Below are positions 25,474 through 34,028 of a stretch of DNA of 64,000 bases, piece after piece. How positions within the stretch are numbered: the stretch's first letter is position 1; the number at the start of each line of letters is the position of its first letter. The notes under the pieces are model-generated. The model saw nothing but the letters and a program-made list of their open reading frames with translations, was not told the origin of the DNA and made no database searches. The stretch is taken from assembly GCF_015689175.1 (NCBI RefSeq), contig NZ_CP065047.1:3410001-3474000 (forward strand). The letters are read 5' to 3'. Position numbers and translations under genes: made by a program. The stretch comes from Mycobacterium kubicae (lineage in GTDB: Bacteria > Actinomycetota > Actinomycetes > Mycobacteriales > Mycobacteriaceae).

Positions 25474-26997
25474 ATGACGACACGCGTCGGCGGGACATTC
25501 GGCAAGTACCGGATCAACCGACTGCTCGGCAAGGGCGGCATGGGTGAGGTCTACGAGGCCTACGACTCCGAGAAGGGCAGAACCGTCGCGCTGAAGTTGC
25601 TCACCGACCAGTACGCCCAGGACGAGACGTTCCGGGCACGCTTCTTGCGGGAGTCTCGTGCGGCGGCCGTACTTCAGGAACCGCATGTGATCCCGATCCA
25701 CGATTGGGGTGAGATCGACGGCACCCTTTACATCGACATGCGATTGGTGCGTGGTCGAACTCTGTACGACATGCTCAAATCTGGTCCGCTGGAAACACAC
25801 CGAGCCACCGACATCATCGCCCAAGTCGGGGCCGCTCTTGACGCCGCTCATGGTGAAGGGCTGATTCATCGTGACGTCAAGCCGCAGAACATCATTGTGA
25901 CGCCGGATGATTTCGCGTACCTGGTGGATTTCGGCATCGCCGAGGCCAAAGGCGACACCCATCTCACGGTGGCCGGATATCACGTCGGCAGCTGGGCATA
26001 CATGGCCCCGGAACGATTCAACGAACAACCGGCGACAGCCGCGGTGGACATCTACGCGCTCGCCTGCGTGCTGTTCGAGACCTTGACGGGCAGCACCCCG
26101 TTTCCCAGTCAACGGCTCGAGCAGGTCATCGGTGCCCACATGTCGTCCCCGCCGCCCCGGCCAAGCGCGGTCAATCCCCAAGTGCCGCAGACACTTGACG
26201 CTGTCGTCGCGCGCGGCATGGCCAAGCATCCCGACGACCGTTACGGCAGCGCCGGCGCGCTGGGCCGCGCAGCAAAACGCGCCGTCTCTGATCCCTATCC
26301 CACCAATCCGTTTTCGGCACCGCAGCCGGTGGTAGGTCCACCGAGCTATCCGCCTTTTTCGGCGCAACCGCCCACGGGCCCTACACCGGTCGCGCGGGAC
26401 GAGAGCAAACCCAACCGGTTGCTTGTGGGGGCCGTGACCGCGATCGCCGCGACACTGGTCTTCGGAACCGTCGCCGTGGTCGTCGCGCTGGCCAACCGCG
26501 ACTCCGACACGAACGCTACGTCACCGACGATGTCCTACCCCACCGCCGCACCAACCACATATCCGAGCGAGCCGCCCACAACGACCGAAACGGCTTCGCT
26601 GCCAAGTACAACTGCGGGGCAAGACGCCGAACAGCAACTGCGCCAGATCGCAAGCGGTGACCACTCTTTCGTAACCACCCGGCTGGCCGATCGGTGGGTT
26701 CCGCAGTTGAGCGCCAAGCGGCCCGGCGTGGTCGACGGGGGTGTGGTCTGGGATAACGCGCTGGCGTTGCAGGAGCATTTGCGGCTCAGGCAGCGGTACG
26801 GGGCACGGTTGCTGTGGTCGGGTGATTGGTCGACGTTCAACGCGCCGGATTTCTGGGTTACCGTCGTGGGCGTCACTTTTCAAGATTCGGCGGGCGCGTT
26901 GGCGTGGTGCCGAGGTCAGGGCTTTGATCGGGACCACTGCATCGCCAAGATCATCAGCACAACACGTCCCGTCGCGGGCAGCACTGCTTACAACTAG
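25474..26997 (+). CDS. Receptor Ser/Thr protein kinase with cysteine-containing outer domain
   Basis: A 507-residue PknD/PknE-type kinase. The cytoplasmic domain has the glycine loop LGKGGMGEVY (residue 18), VALK, HRDVKPQN, DFGIAEA and MAPERF, so it should be active. A juxtamembrane Pro-rich linker leads to a helix near residues 313-340. The outer domain (about 380-507) contains two cysteines in the WC and HC positions (ALAWCRGQG, RDHCIAK) and the pattern WVPQLSAKRPGVVDGGVVWDN, a sensor-like domain I have seen in other mycobacterial proteins. The activation loop has GYHVGSWAYMAPE, differing from the usual G-T-x-x-Y-M-A-P-E. Stop shared as CTAG with the opposing lipoprotein. Confidence 0.93.
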   Translation: MTTRVGGTFGKYRINRLLGKGGMGEVYEAYDSEKGRTVALKLLTDQYAQDETFRARFLRESRAAAVLQEPHVIPIHDWGEIDGTLYIDMRLVRGRTLYDMLKSGPLETHRATDIIAQVGAALDAAHGEGLIHRDVKPQNIIVTPDDFAYLVDFGIAEAKGDTHLTVAGYHVGSWAYMAPERFNEQPATAAVDIYALACVLFETLTGSTPFPSQRLEQVIGAHMSSPPPRPSAVNPQVPQTLDAVVARGMAKHPDDRYGSAGALGRAAKRAVSDPYPTNPFSAPQPVVGPPSYPPFSAQPPTGPTPVARDESKPNRLLVGAVTAIAATLVFGTVAVVVALANRDSDTNATSPTMSYPTAAPTTYPSEPPTTTETASLPSTTAGQDAEQQLRQIASGDHSFVTTRLADRWVPQLSAKRPGVVDGGVVWDNALALQEHLRLRQRYGARLLWSGDWSTFNAPDFWVTVVGVTFQDSAGALAWCRGQGFDRDHCIAKIISTTRPVAGSTAYN

Positions 26998-27797
26998 GCG
27001 CCGATGCGGCCGATCGCCAATCGCGCGAACCGCCTTAATTTGTCGCAGGACGCGTAACCCTCGGTCACTCGGAACAACCGCCCCTCACTCAACAGAACAA
27101 CCAACGTGGTCGACGGCGGCGTGGTGGTCGCTTCATGCACGCAGACGGCCTGCAGTCCCATGCCGTCGACGTTGGTGACATTGGTCGAAGTTGTGGCCAG
27201 GGCGAATTGGGATGGGGCATCGACGGGGAAGGCGCCCGGCAGGCGCAGGTCGGTCTCCACGCCCTCGCCCACGTCGTCGGATTTGTCGTAATAGCAACCG
27301 ATGTCGATGGATCCGGGCTCGTCGCCGTCGGGCTTGGCGCTGACTGGCCCGCCCATGATGGCGGCGGCTTCTGTTGGCGTCACCCAATCGCACGGGTGAA
27401 ATGCCGTCGGGGCGCCGACAACCTCACTGAGATCAACCGTCACCGGGTCGAAGCGTCCAAGCGGAGTACCCGCTGGCGGCGACACCGCGGTGACGCGATA
27501 GGTCTTGTCCCTACTCGGGTCCCGGCCGTCGGTCGTCACGCCGCGGACGTTTTGCCAACACCACAGTGCGCCATCGTTATTGACCTGATTGAACAGCCGC
27601 CCAACAACCTCCGGTATGGGACGCGGCCACGTCTGGGCGTCACAAAGCTGCTCCCTGGTCGTCGGCGCTGGTGCGGCCGTGACCGACACCGTCGGCGTCA
27701 CGCGCGACGAGGTCGTCGGCGTCCCCGAGTGGGTCACCGTGCACGCCACGGTCATCGCCGTCGCGAGAAGCGCTGCGGCCATCAGGAAGCGAGGCAT
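26994..27797 (-). CDS. Lipoprotein, possibly DUF3558-like
   Basis: A 267-residue exported protein. Residues 1-19 form a signal peptide and a lipobox-like TVAC places the modified Cys near residue 19. A Ser/Thr-rich linker precedes the mature domain, with cysteines in REQLCDAQ, ALWCWQN, FHPCDWVTP, DIGCYYD, AVCVHEA and ASCDKL. The HPCDWVTPTEAAAIMG pattern resembles DUF3558 lipoproteins. ATG 27797 is chosen because the signal peptide begins there; GGAGGG lies about 18 bases upstream, a long spacing. It lies tail to tail with the kinase and may be a ligand or partner of its outer domain; this is inference. Confidence 0.75.
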   Translation of the reverse strand: MPRFLMAAALLATAMTVACTVTHSGTPTTSSRVTPTVSVTAAPAPTTREQLCDAQTWPRPIPEVVGRLFNQVNNDGALWCWQNVRGVTTDGRDPSRDKTYRVTAVSPPAGTPLGRFDPVTVDLSEVVGAPTAFHPCDWVTPTEAAAIMGGPVSAKPDGDEPGSIDIGCYYDKSDDVGEGVETDLRLPGAFPVDAPSQFALATTSTNVTNVDGMGLQAVCVHEATTTPPSTTLVVLLSEGRLFRVTEGYASCDKLRRFARLAIGRIGA

Positions 27798-28060
27798 CGT
27801 CGTGTTAATCGGCCGCTCCCTCCACCTGCATGCTCGATCGCCAGTTAACGACTGCTGGGCAGCTACCGATCCCAAAGACCCACACCCCTCGGGTGTTCCG
27901 GCCACCAGGCCCTGCCTGGGGCAATCTCGGACCGACTGACGCCCTCGTGCACAGCTCAAGTGTGTGGTTCTATCGATTACGAGGCGCTGTAACGATCGAA
28001 TCGCGGAGGCCTGTGACGGTGTCGCGCTATGGTCGGGCCAGTTGGGCTTAGGAGGGCTCG

Positions 28061-29941
28061 TTGGACGGAACTTTGTTCGGGAAGTACCGGCTGATCGGGT
28101 TGCTGGGCCGTGGCGGCATGGGTGAGGTTTGGCGGGCTTACGACAGCACCACCGACCGGGTCGTGGCGCTCAAGATTCTGCCGGCTGAGATTTCCCACGA
28201 CGACGTGTTCCAGCAGCGGTTCCGTCGCGAAGCGCACGCGGCTGGGCGGTTGAGCAGCCCGCACGTCATCCCGATCCACACCTACGGCGAGATCAACGGG
28301 CGGCTGTTCGTGGACATGCGGTTGATCGAGGGCCGCGACCTGCAGTCAGTGCTGAGAGAGGGGGCGCTGCCGCCGGCGCGGGCGGTGCGCATCATCGAGC
28401 AGGTGGCCAGGGCACTGCATGCCGCACACCGCGACGGGCTGTTGCACCGAGATGTGAAGCCGTCCAACATCTTGATCGGCGACGACGACTTCGCATACCT
28501 GATCGATTTCGGAATCGCCCGTGCCCCAGGGGAAGCCGGCTTGACAGCGACAGGCTCTGTGATCGGAACCGCCCATTACATGGCGCCGGAACGGTTCAGC
28601 ACCGAACAGATCGACGCGCGCTCGGACATCTACTCGCTGGCCTGTGTGCTGTACGAATGCTTGACCGCACAGCATCCTTTCCCCGGCGACAGTCTGGGCC
28701 AACAGGTCACCAGCCATCTGACGTCTGCCCCGCCGCGCCCGTCGAACGTCGTCGCCGGGCTGCCCGGGGGATTCGACATGGTCATCGGAAAAGGGATGGC
28801 CAAGAACCCCAACGATCGCTACGGGACTGCGGTGGAGTTGGCGCGCGCCGCAACTGAGGCCCTCAACACCCCTCCTGTGCACGCGCCGGGCCCGCAGCAG
28901 TGGACGGGTCCCAACCCGATGAATCCCCCTTCCGGGCCCATCAGCCGCGAACACCCGCAATTTCCGCCGCCGCAGCGCACTGCCGGCCCAACCACGGTCG
29001 CTCGGCCGGCGCCCGCGTACTCAGGGCCCGGGCAGGGACCTACTACGGGACCGCCGGTCACCTTGCCCCCGGCGCGGCCATGGTGGCGTCGCAAGACCGT
29101 CCTCATCGCCGCGACGGTGCTGCTCATTGTGGCGGCAACGGTGGGGGCCATGACCGTCTTCAGCGAGCCCGCGAAGAAGGGTGATGACACCGTGCAGGTG
29201 ACGCTGCCCTTCACCGGTCTGCGTGACCCACAGGGTCTGTCGGTGGACAGTGCCGGCACCGTCTACGTCGCCGACACCCCGCGCGATCGGATCCTGGCTT
29301 TGTTCGCCGGTTCTACCACCCCGGCTGTCCTGCCGTTCAATGGTCTCAACTATCCGACCGGTGTGACGGCGGACAACACCGGCACGGTCTACGTCAACGA
29401 CGCCGGCAACAAGCGAGTATTGGTGCTGCGCTCCGGCTCGCGAAACCAGGAAGTCCTGGCGTTCACCGATCTGGGCAATCCGACCGGTCTGTCGGTGGAC
29501 GGCAGCCGGACCGTCTACGTCACCGACACGGCCAAGAATCGCGTGGTCGCGCTTGCCGCCGGTTCCAACACGCAAACGGAGGTTCCGTTCACCGGGCTCA
29601 CCGCTCCGACCGGTCTGGTAGTGAGCAGCACCGGGACGGTGTACGTGTCCGACGGCGGCAACAACCGCGTACTGATGTTGCCCACCGACACCAAAAAGCA
29701 AGTGGCGCTGCCGTTTACCGGTCTTAAGCAGCCTGGCGGTGTCACGCTGGACAGCCAGGGCACCGTGTATGTCACCGACACCGGGAACAGTCGGACGCTG
29801 AAGCTGCCGGCCGGCTCTTCGACGCAGGAGGAGTTGCACTTCACCGGGCTGGACAATCCCTGGGGGTTGGCGGTGGACAACGTCGGCACCGTATATGTCG
29901 GGGGTCGCAACAATCAGATTGTGGCGCTGAAAAAGAAATGA
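28061..29941 (+). CDS. PknD-like receptor Ser/Thr kinase with NHL beta-propeller
   Basis: A 626-residue kinase with the PknD layout. Kinase domain: LGRGGMGEVWRAYD near residue 16, VALK, HRDVKPSN, DFGIARAPG and YMAPERF. A Pro-rich linker leads to one helix near residues 345-367. The outer part from about residue 380 is six NHL repeats of about 42 residues forming a beta-propeller sensor. M. tuberculosis pknD (Rv0931c) has the same design at another locus, so this is probably a paralog. Start TTG 28061 is decided by GGAGGG at 28051-28056. Upstream 27798-28060 holds only the divergent promoters. Confidence 0.93.
   Translation: MDGTLFGKYRLIGLLGRGGMGEVWRAYDSTTDRVVALKILPAEISHDDVFQQRFRREAHAAGRLSSPHVIPIHTYGEINGRLFVDMRLIEGRDLQSVLREGALPPARAVRIIEQVARALHAAHRDGLLHRDVKPSNILIGDDDFAYLIDFGIARAPGEAGLTATGSVIGTAHYMAPERFSTEQIDARSDIYSLACVLYECLTAQHPFPGDSLGQQVTSHLTSAPPRPSNVVAGLPGGFDMVIGKGMAKNPNDRYGTAVELARAATEALNTPPVHAPGPQQWTGPNPMNPPSGPISREHPQFPPPQRTAGPTTVARPAPAYSGPGQGPTTGPPVTLPPARPWWRRKTVLIAATVLLIVAATVGAMTVFSEPAKKGDDTVQVTLPFTGLRDPQGLSVDSAGTVYVADTPRDRILALFAGSTTPAVLPFNGLNYPTGVTADNTGTVYVNDAGNKRVLVLRSGSRNQEVLAFTDLGNPTGLSVDGSRTVYVTDTAKNRVVALAAGSNTQTEVPFTGLTAPTGLVVSSTGTVYVSDGGNNRVLMLPTDTKKQVALPFTGLKQPGGVTLDSQGTVYVTDTGNSRTLKLPAGSSTQEELHFTGLDNPWGLAVDNVGTVYVGGRNNQIVALKKK
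29198..29935 (+). repeat. Six NHL propeller repeats encoded in tandem
   Basis: Six successive coding repeats of about 126 bases. Each unit has the pattern PFTGL-x-x-PTGL-x-V-D-x-x-GTVYVxDxxNxRVLxL, with VLPFNGLNYPTG, VLAFTDLGNPTG, EVPFTGLTAPTG, ALPFTGLKQPGG and ELHFTGLDNPWG as openings. The last blade is shortened at its C-terminus. Confidence 0.88.
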
Positions 29942-30004
29942 GGGCCACTCGAGTTCGGCTCCGAGGCACTAGTCGGTTATGGGCCGGCGGGGCAACGCCG
30001 CGAG

Positions 30005-30430
30005 TCAAGCGTCCGAAAGCAACTCGAGGAACTGACCGTCGGGATCGCGAATCATCGCCGACTGTTCCGACACAGTTCCATCGATCACCTCGCCTCCGAA
30101 CTCGGCGACCTTGGCCAGCACGCCGGTCAGATCAGACACCGACAAAGAGATGTGGGTCAGGCCGACCTGATCCATAACTCGCTCCCCGGCTTCGTGCACT
30201 TTGCGCCCCGAGTAGTCCAGGAGCTCTAGCACCAAGCCATCGAGAACTAGGTAGGTGGCATGCAACCCGACCGGCTTCGCCAACTGCAAGAGTCGGTCAG
30301 TACCGTCGTCTGGCGCGTCGAGTTCCCACCAGAACCGAAACCCGAGCAGTCCCTCGTAGAAGCGGCGCGATCGCCTACGGTCGCTCACGCACAGCCCCAC
30401 GTGATTGAACGTTGCTCGGGTAGGAGTCAT
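30005..30430 (-). CDS. VOC-family (glyoxalase/bleomycin-resistance fold) protein
   Basis: A 141-residue vicinal-oxygen-chelate protein with both halves of the fold: TFNHVGLCVSDRRRSRRFYEGLLGFRF at the start and GLTHISLSVSDLTGVLAKVAEFGG in the second half, ending MIRDPDGQFLELLSDA. His and Glu at the usual metal positions (NHVGL, LVLELLD, THISL, QFLELL) support metal binding. The reaction is unknown. Start ATG 30430 has GAGGAAG upstream; longer frame upstream crosses the promoter of the divergent P450 gene. It is convergent with the PknD-like gene. Confidence 0.85.
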   Translation of the reverse strand: MTPTRATFNHVGLCVSDRRRSRRFYEGLLGFRFWWELDAPDDGTDRLLQLAKPVGLHATYLVLDGLVLELLDYSGRKVHEAGERVMDQVGLTHISLSVSDLTGVLAKVAEFGGEVIDGTVSEQSAMIRDPDGQFLELLSDA

Positions 30431-30493
30431 CAGCGCTTCCTCGTGATGCCGAACGCGGTGAGCCCGAGCTCCGGTTCTCCGTGCCGGCCCAGG

Positions 30494-30515
30494 ACTGTCT
30501 ATGCAAAGATAGTGT
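30494..30515. promoter_or_regulatory. Candidate operator overlapping the P450 promoter
   Basis: ACTGTCT at 30494-30500 and AGATAGT at 30507-30513 form an inverted repeat with one mismatch and a 6-base spacer. A TANNNT element, TAGTGT, covers 30510-30515. It lies between the divergent VOC and P450 genes. The regulator is unknown. Confidence 0.4.
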
Positions 30516-30559
30516 AGATAAGCACCGACGACGCTACCGTTCGGAAGGTTCGCCCTGCG

Positions 30560-31801
30560 ATGCCCACCCGCCCCGACATCCCCTCCGACGCCATCGTCAC
30601 CTTCGACCATCACTCCGACGAATTCAATCTCAACGAAGTGGCCATCAACGCCGAACTGCGCGCCAAGTGCCCTGTCGCCTGGAACGAAAACTACGGCGGA
30701 TTCTGGTTCCTCAGTAGCTATGACGCTGTCAGCCAATGCGCCCGGGATGGCGTCACTTTCGCGCACAAATATGAACCCGACTCCGCCGACGGCATCGACT
30801 ACCAAGGCGAGATGGGAGTCCCGCGCCCGGAAGGCCACCCCGCCCTAGGCATCGGCGAAGTCGACGGCCCCTACCATCAGGCCCTCCGCCACGCCTTAGC
30901 CCCGTTCTTCTCCCCCGGCGCCGTGCAACGGCTCAAGCCGTTCATGGAAGACAAAGCCCATGAATTTCTCGACATGCACATCACCGCCGGGCACATGGAT
31001 TTGGTCCTTGACTACGCCAGCCCGGTCCCGGCCATCCTCACCATGAAACTGATGGGCCTGCCCTACGACAATTGGCACTTGTACGCCAACCTCTTCCACT
31101 CCGTCATGGCCGTCCCGCAGGATCGCCCGGAGTACGCCGCAGCCCTCGCCGAAGTGCCCGCCATGATGCAAGGTGTCCTCGACTTCGCGGCCGCTCGAAA
31201 GGCTAAGCCCGACAACGACCTGACTAGCTTTCTGCTGCAATTCGAGTTCGAGGGGCAACGCCTGACCGACGAACAACTGCTCAACATCATCTGGAACCTG
31301 GTCGCCGGCGGTGTCGACACCACCACGTCACAAATCGCGCTGACGCTTCTACACATTGGAACTCACCCGCACCTGAGACAACAACTGATTGACCACCCGG
31401 AGCTCTACCGCACCGCCACCGACGAATTCCTGCGCTACTTCTCCGTCAACCAGCAACTCAGCAGGACGGTCACGAACGACATCGAAGTCAACGGCCAAAA
31501 GCTAAGGCGCAACGACAAAGTCGTCATCAGCTGGCTTGGCGCCAATCACGACCCGCACGAATTCGACAACCCCGACGGGATCGTCCTCGACCGCTCCCCC
31601 AATCGCCACGTCGCGTTCGGACTCGGGCCGCATCGCTGCATCGGCTCGCATCTGGCGCGCCTGATGTCCCAGGTCATGGTCAAGGCGGTCCTCGACCGCA
31701 TCCCCGATTACCGCGTCGACGAAGCCGGGGTTCACCAATACCTCGGCAACCCGAGCATGACCGGGCTGGCTCAACTGCCGGTCACCTTCACCCCGGCCTA
31801 A
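30560..31801 (+). CDS. Cytochrome P450, family not assigned
   Basis: A 413-residue soluble P450. The heme loop is FGLGPHRCIGSHLAR with Cys near residue 358; the I-helix is NLVAGGVDTTTSQIA near residue 250; the ExxR motif is EFLR. A central IGEVDGPYHQALRHALAPFFSP matches the C-helix region. It lies between a VOC gene and a receptor kinase and has no adjacent redox partner. The GGAAGG before ATG 30560 is a plausible ribosome site. Its TAA shares CTAA (31798-31801) with the stop of the opposing kinase. Confidence 0.92.
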   Translation: MPTRPDIPSDAIVTFDHHSDEFNLNEVAINAELRAKCPVAWNENYGGFWFLSSYDAVSQCARDGVTFAHKYEPDSADGIDYQGEMGVPRPEGHPALGIGEVDGPYHQALRHALAPFFSPGAVQRLKPFMEDKAHEFLDMHITAGHMDLVLDYASPVPAILTMKLMGLPYDNWHLYANLFHSVMAVPQDRPEYAAALAEVPAMMQGVLDFAAARKAKPDNDLTSFLLQFEFEGQRLTDEQLLNIIWNLVAGGVDTTTSQIALTLLHIGTHPHLRQQLIDHPELYRTATDEFLRYFSVNQQLSRTVTNDIEVNGQKLRRNDKVVISWLGANHDPHEFDNPDGIVLDRSPNRHVAFGLGPHRCIGSHLARLMSQVMVKAVLDRIPDYRVDEAGVHQYLGNPSMTGLAQLPVTFTPA

Positions 31802-33273
31802 CGAGCCGTCGCGTACTGCAGCACCGGCTCCGCCGAATCCACATGACCGTTGCTCAAGATCGTCAGCCGCTGTGGACCGATTTCGTAGCGAACCCCGTTG
31901 TCGGGATTGGTCGCAACGAACCCGTCCGCAGAGCGCACAGTGTTGGACAGCTCGATGTTCGCGCCGTCGCGGATCCGCTCACCCCGGTAATACAAGCCAC
32001 CGTCTCCGGTCTGACATACCACCACCAGGGACTGCGCCGTTCGCAATACCGCGGCGGGCGGATTACCCGGCGAACACCGCGCGGTGTGCCCGACGAAACC
32101 GAGCCCGTCGGCGCCCTGCACCGAACCCGACAGCGAGGGTGTCCGCGTAACCGACGTAGGCACCGAGGGCGATCCCGCGGCAGACGGCTGCGCCGGTGAC
32201 CCACCTTTGTTGCCGAACGCCAGAATGCCTCCCAGGATCGCCGCGACGATCAGCATCAGGCCCGCGAACGCGCCGACCACAACTGGGGTCCGCCCCACCC
32301 GACGAGGCGGCACAGCAGCACGGGCAGGCGGAGGTGGCGGCGCATACGGGGTGAAGCCGGTGTCTTCGGGGTTCGGGTAGGACACCTCGAACGGTCGAGT
32401 GCCCGATGGCCCGGTGGGTTCGGACGGCGCCAGACCAGGCGAGGCGGCCGCGGTGGCCGCTCTGGCCAATTCGCCTGCCGAAATGTACCGTGCGCCAGGC
32501 TGTTTGGCCATACCTCGGGCGATCACCTGGTCGAAAGACCGGTCGATTCCCCGGCGCATGATGCTCGGCCGCGGCGGAGGCACGAACATGTGCGCGCTGA
32601 TCAGCTCTTGCAGGTCCTCACCGTCGAACGGCGGTCGCCCGGTAAGGCACTCGTAGAGCACGCAGGCCAGTGAATACACGTCGGTATGCGGACCAACACG
32701 GCCGCCGTTGAACCGCTCGGGTGCCATGTAGGCACACGATCCGATGACCAATCCGTTCGCCGTCATGCCGGCATCGCCACGGCCGTGCGCGATGCCGAAG
32801 TCGACCAGATACGCGAAGTTGTTACGGGTGAGCAGCACGTTCTCCGGCTTGACGTCGCGGTGCACCAGCCCATCGGCGTGCGCGGCGTCCAGCGCCGCCG
32901 CCACCTGCGCGATGATCGACGCCGCCTCCCGCGGTTCCAGCTCGCCACGCTCGCGAAGCAGCTCCTTCAAGCTGGCGCCATTGACCAGACGCATATCAAT
33001 GAAGAGCACTCCGTCGATCTGCCCGAAGTCGTGCACCGGGATGACGTGCGGCTCCTGTAGCCGCGCCGCCAATTGCGACTCTCGCCGAAAGCGCTTCTGG
33101 AAGGACGGATCCGTGGCCAGCTCGGTGCGCAGGAGCTTGAGCGCAACCTCCCGATCCTTGGTCGTGTCGTAGGCCCGGTACACCTGGCCCATTGCGCCCT
33201 CACCGATCAGTGATCGCAGTTCATAGGGTCCGAACCGGGTACCGAGTCGCGGGCCCCGGTACGGCGACGACAT
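31798..33273 (-). CDS. Receptor Ser/Thr protein kinase, third of the cluster
   Basis: A 491-residue kinase. Motifs: IGEGAMGQVYRAYD near residue 23, VALK, HRDVKPEN, DFGIAHGRG and YMAPERF. One membrane helix lies near residues 330-355 (PVVVGAFAGLMLIVAAILGGILAFG). The outer domain is about 100 residues with two cysteines (HTARCSPGN, LVVVCQTG) and the pattern GGLYYRGERIRDGANIEL; it is unlike the outer domains of the other two. Start ATG 33273 is set by AAGGAGG upstream. Close kinase-domain similarity to the two neighbours (PHVIPVHDFGQIDGVLFIDMRLV) suggests local duplication. Confidence 0.92.
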   Translation of the reverse strand: MSSPYRGPRLGTRFGPYELRSLIGEGAMGQVYRAYDTTKDREVALKLLRTELATDPSFQKRFRRESQLAARLQEPHVIPVHDFGQIDGVLFIDMRLVNGASLKELLRERGELEPREAASIIAQVAAALDAAHADGLVHRDVKPENVLLTRNNFAYLVDFGIAHGRGDAGMTANGLVIGSCAYMAPERFNGGRVGPHTDVYSLACVLYECLTGRPPFDGEDLQELISAHMFVPPPRPSIMRRGIDRSFDQVIARGMAKQPGARYISAGELARAATAAASPGLAPSEPTGPSGTRPFEVSYPNPEDTGFTPYAPPPPPARAAVPPRRVGRTPVVVGAFAGLMLIVAAILGGILAFGNKGGSPAQPSAAGSPSVPTSVTRTPSLSGSVQGADGLGFVGHTARCSPGNPPAAVLRTAQSLVVVCQTGDGGLYYRGERIRDGANIELSNTVRSADGFVATNPDNGVRYEIGPQRLTILSNGHVDSAEPVLQYATAR

Positions 33274-33348
33274 GGCGATTCCTCCTTGACGACGGGCCAC
33301 AGCAGGGTTCCCGCATGCGGCATTCACTTAACGCGTCGGTGCGCCAGT

Positions 33349-33966
33349 TCACCCAATATCCAGCAGCTGACCTACGACGCCGGCGAGCATGGCCTCCGGG
33401 TCCTGGTCGATGCCGACACCGCGCAGCTCACCGCCGATGGCCAACGAGGCGATACCGTGCACCAGCGACCAGAGCGGTGCAGCGACCTCGCGAGGGTCTT
33501 GGTCTTGAGAACCTTCGGCCTGCTGACAACTGCGAATGGCATCCAGCAGATCCCCGAAGGCCTCCTCCGCAGCGACTTCCAAACTCGGGTACCCCGCTTT
33601 GATGATCTCGGCACCGAACATAACGCGGTAATGGTCGGGATGAGTGATCGCCCAGCGCACATAGGCGCGGCCGAGTTCCATGACCCGGCGCTTCGGCTCA
33701 GACGCGTCCCGGCCTGCGGCACTCAGTTCGGCGTGCAGATCGCGAAAGCCCTGTTCGGCAACGGTGGCCAGCAGTTCCGCCCGATCGGCGAAGTGTCGGT
33801 AGGGCGCCGCGGCGCTGACGCCGGCGCGGCGTGCGGCCTCGGTCAAGGTGAAGCCTTTAGGCCCCTTCTCGGCCACCAGAGCTAGCGCGGCGTTGGTGAG
33901 TGCCCGCTTGAGATCACCGTGGTGGTAGCTGTCCCGACGGTTTGGCCCGGACCGCACCTGTTGCAT
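33349..33966 (-). CDS. TetR-family regulator with adjacent operator
   Basis: A 205-residue TetR repressor. The N-terminal DNA-binding part reads SYHHGDLKRALTNAALALV then TLTEAARRAGVSAAAPYRHFADRAELL, typical of the group with a C-terminal WHG domain. The C-terminal half has WSLVHGIASLAIGGEL. ATG 33966 is preferred; TAATAT (complement of 33979-33974) is 7 bases upstream, so the transcript may be leaderless. The palindrome 33976-33999 overlaps this -10 element, so autorepression is likely. It diverges from a DUF1707 gene, its probable target. Confidence 0.9.
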   Translation of the reverse strand: MQQVRSGPNRRDSYHHGDLKRALTNAALALVAEKGPKGFTLTEAARRAGVSAAAPYRHFADRAELLATVAEQGFRDLHAELSAAGRDASEPKRRVMELGRAYVRWAITHPDHYRVMFGAEIIKAGYPSLEVAAEEAFGDLLDAIRSCQQAEGSQDQDPREVAAPLWSLVHGIASLAIGGELRGVGIDQDPEAMLAGVVGQLLDIG

Positions 33967-33975
33967 GTTGACGAT

Positions 33976-33999
33976 ATTAACATCTGGCGTTATGTTAAT
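33976..33999. promoter_or_regulatory. Perfect 8-bp inverted repeat, TetR operator candidate
   Basis: ATTAACAT at 33976-33983 is the exact complement of ATGTTAAT at 33992-33999, with an 8-base spacer. It sits 10 bases from the TetR start and about 30 bases before the DUF1707 start and covers the probable TetR -10 element. AT-rich arms in GC-rich DNA make chance unlikely. Confidence 0.7.
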
Positions 34000-34028
34000 G
34001 CTATTCACATCAGGAAGGGGAACTGAGA

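Noticed and set aside
25018..26367. A 449-codon frame opposite the first receptor kinase
   Set aside because: The kinase frame has all catalytic motifs; the antisense product has none.
27798..28060. Search for a tRNA or small RNA in this and other gaps
   Set aside because: No cloverleaf pattern or CCA-ended arm could be seen in any intergenic stretch.
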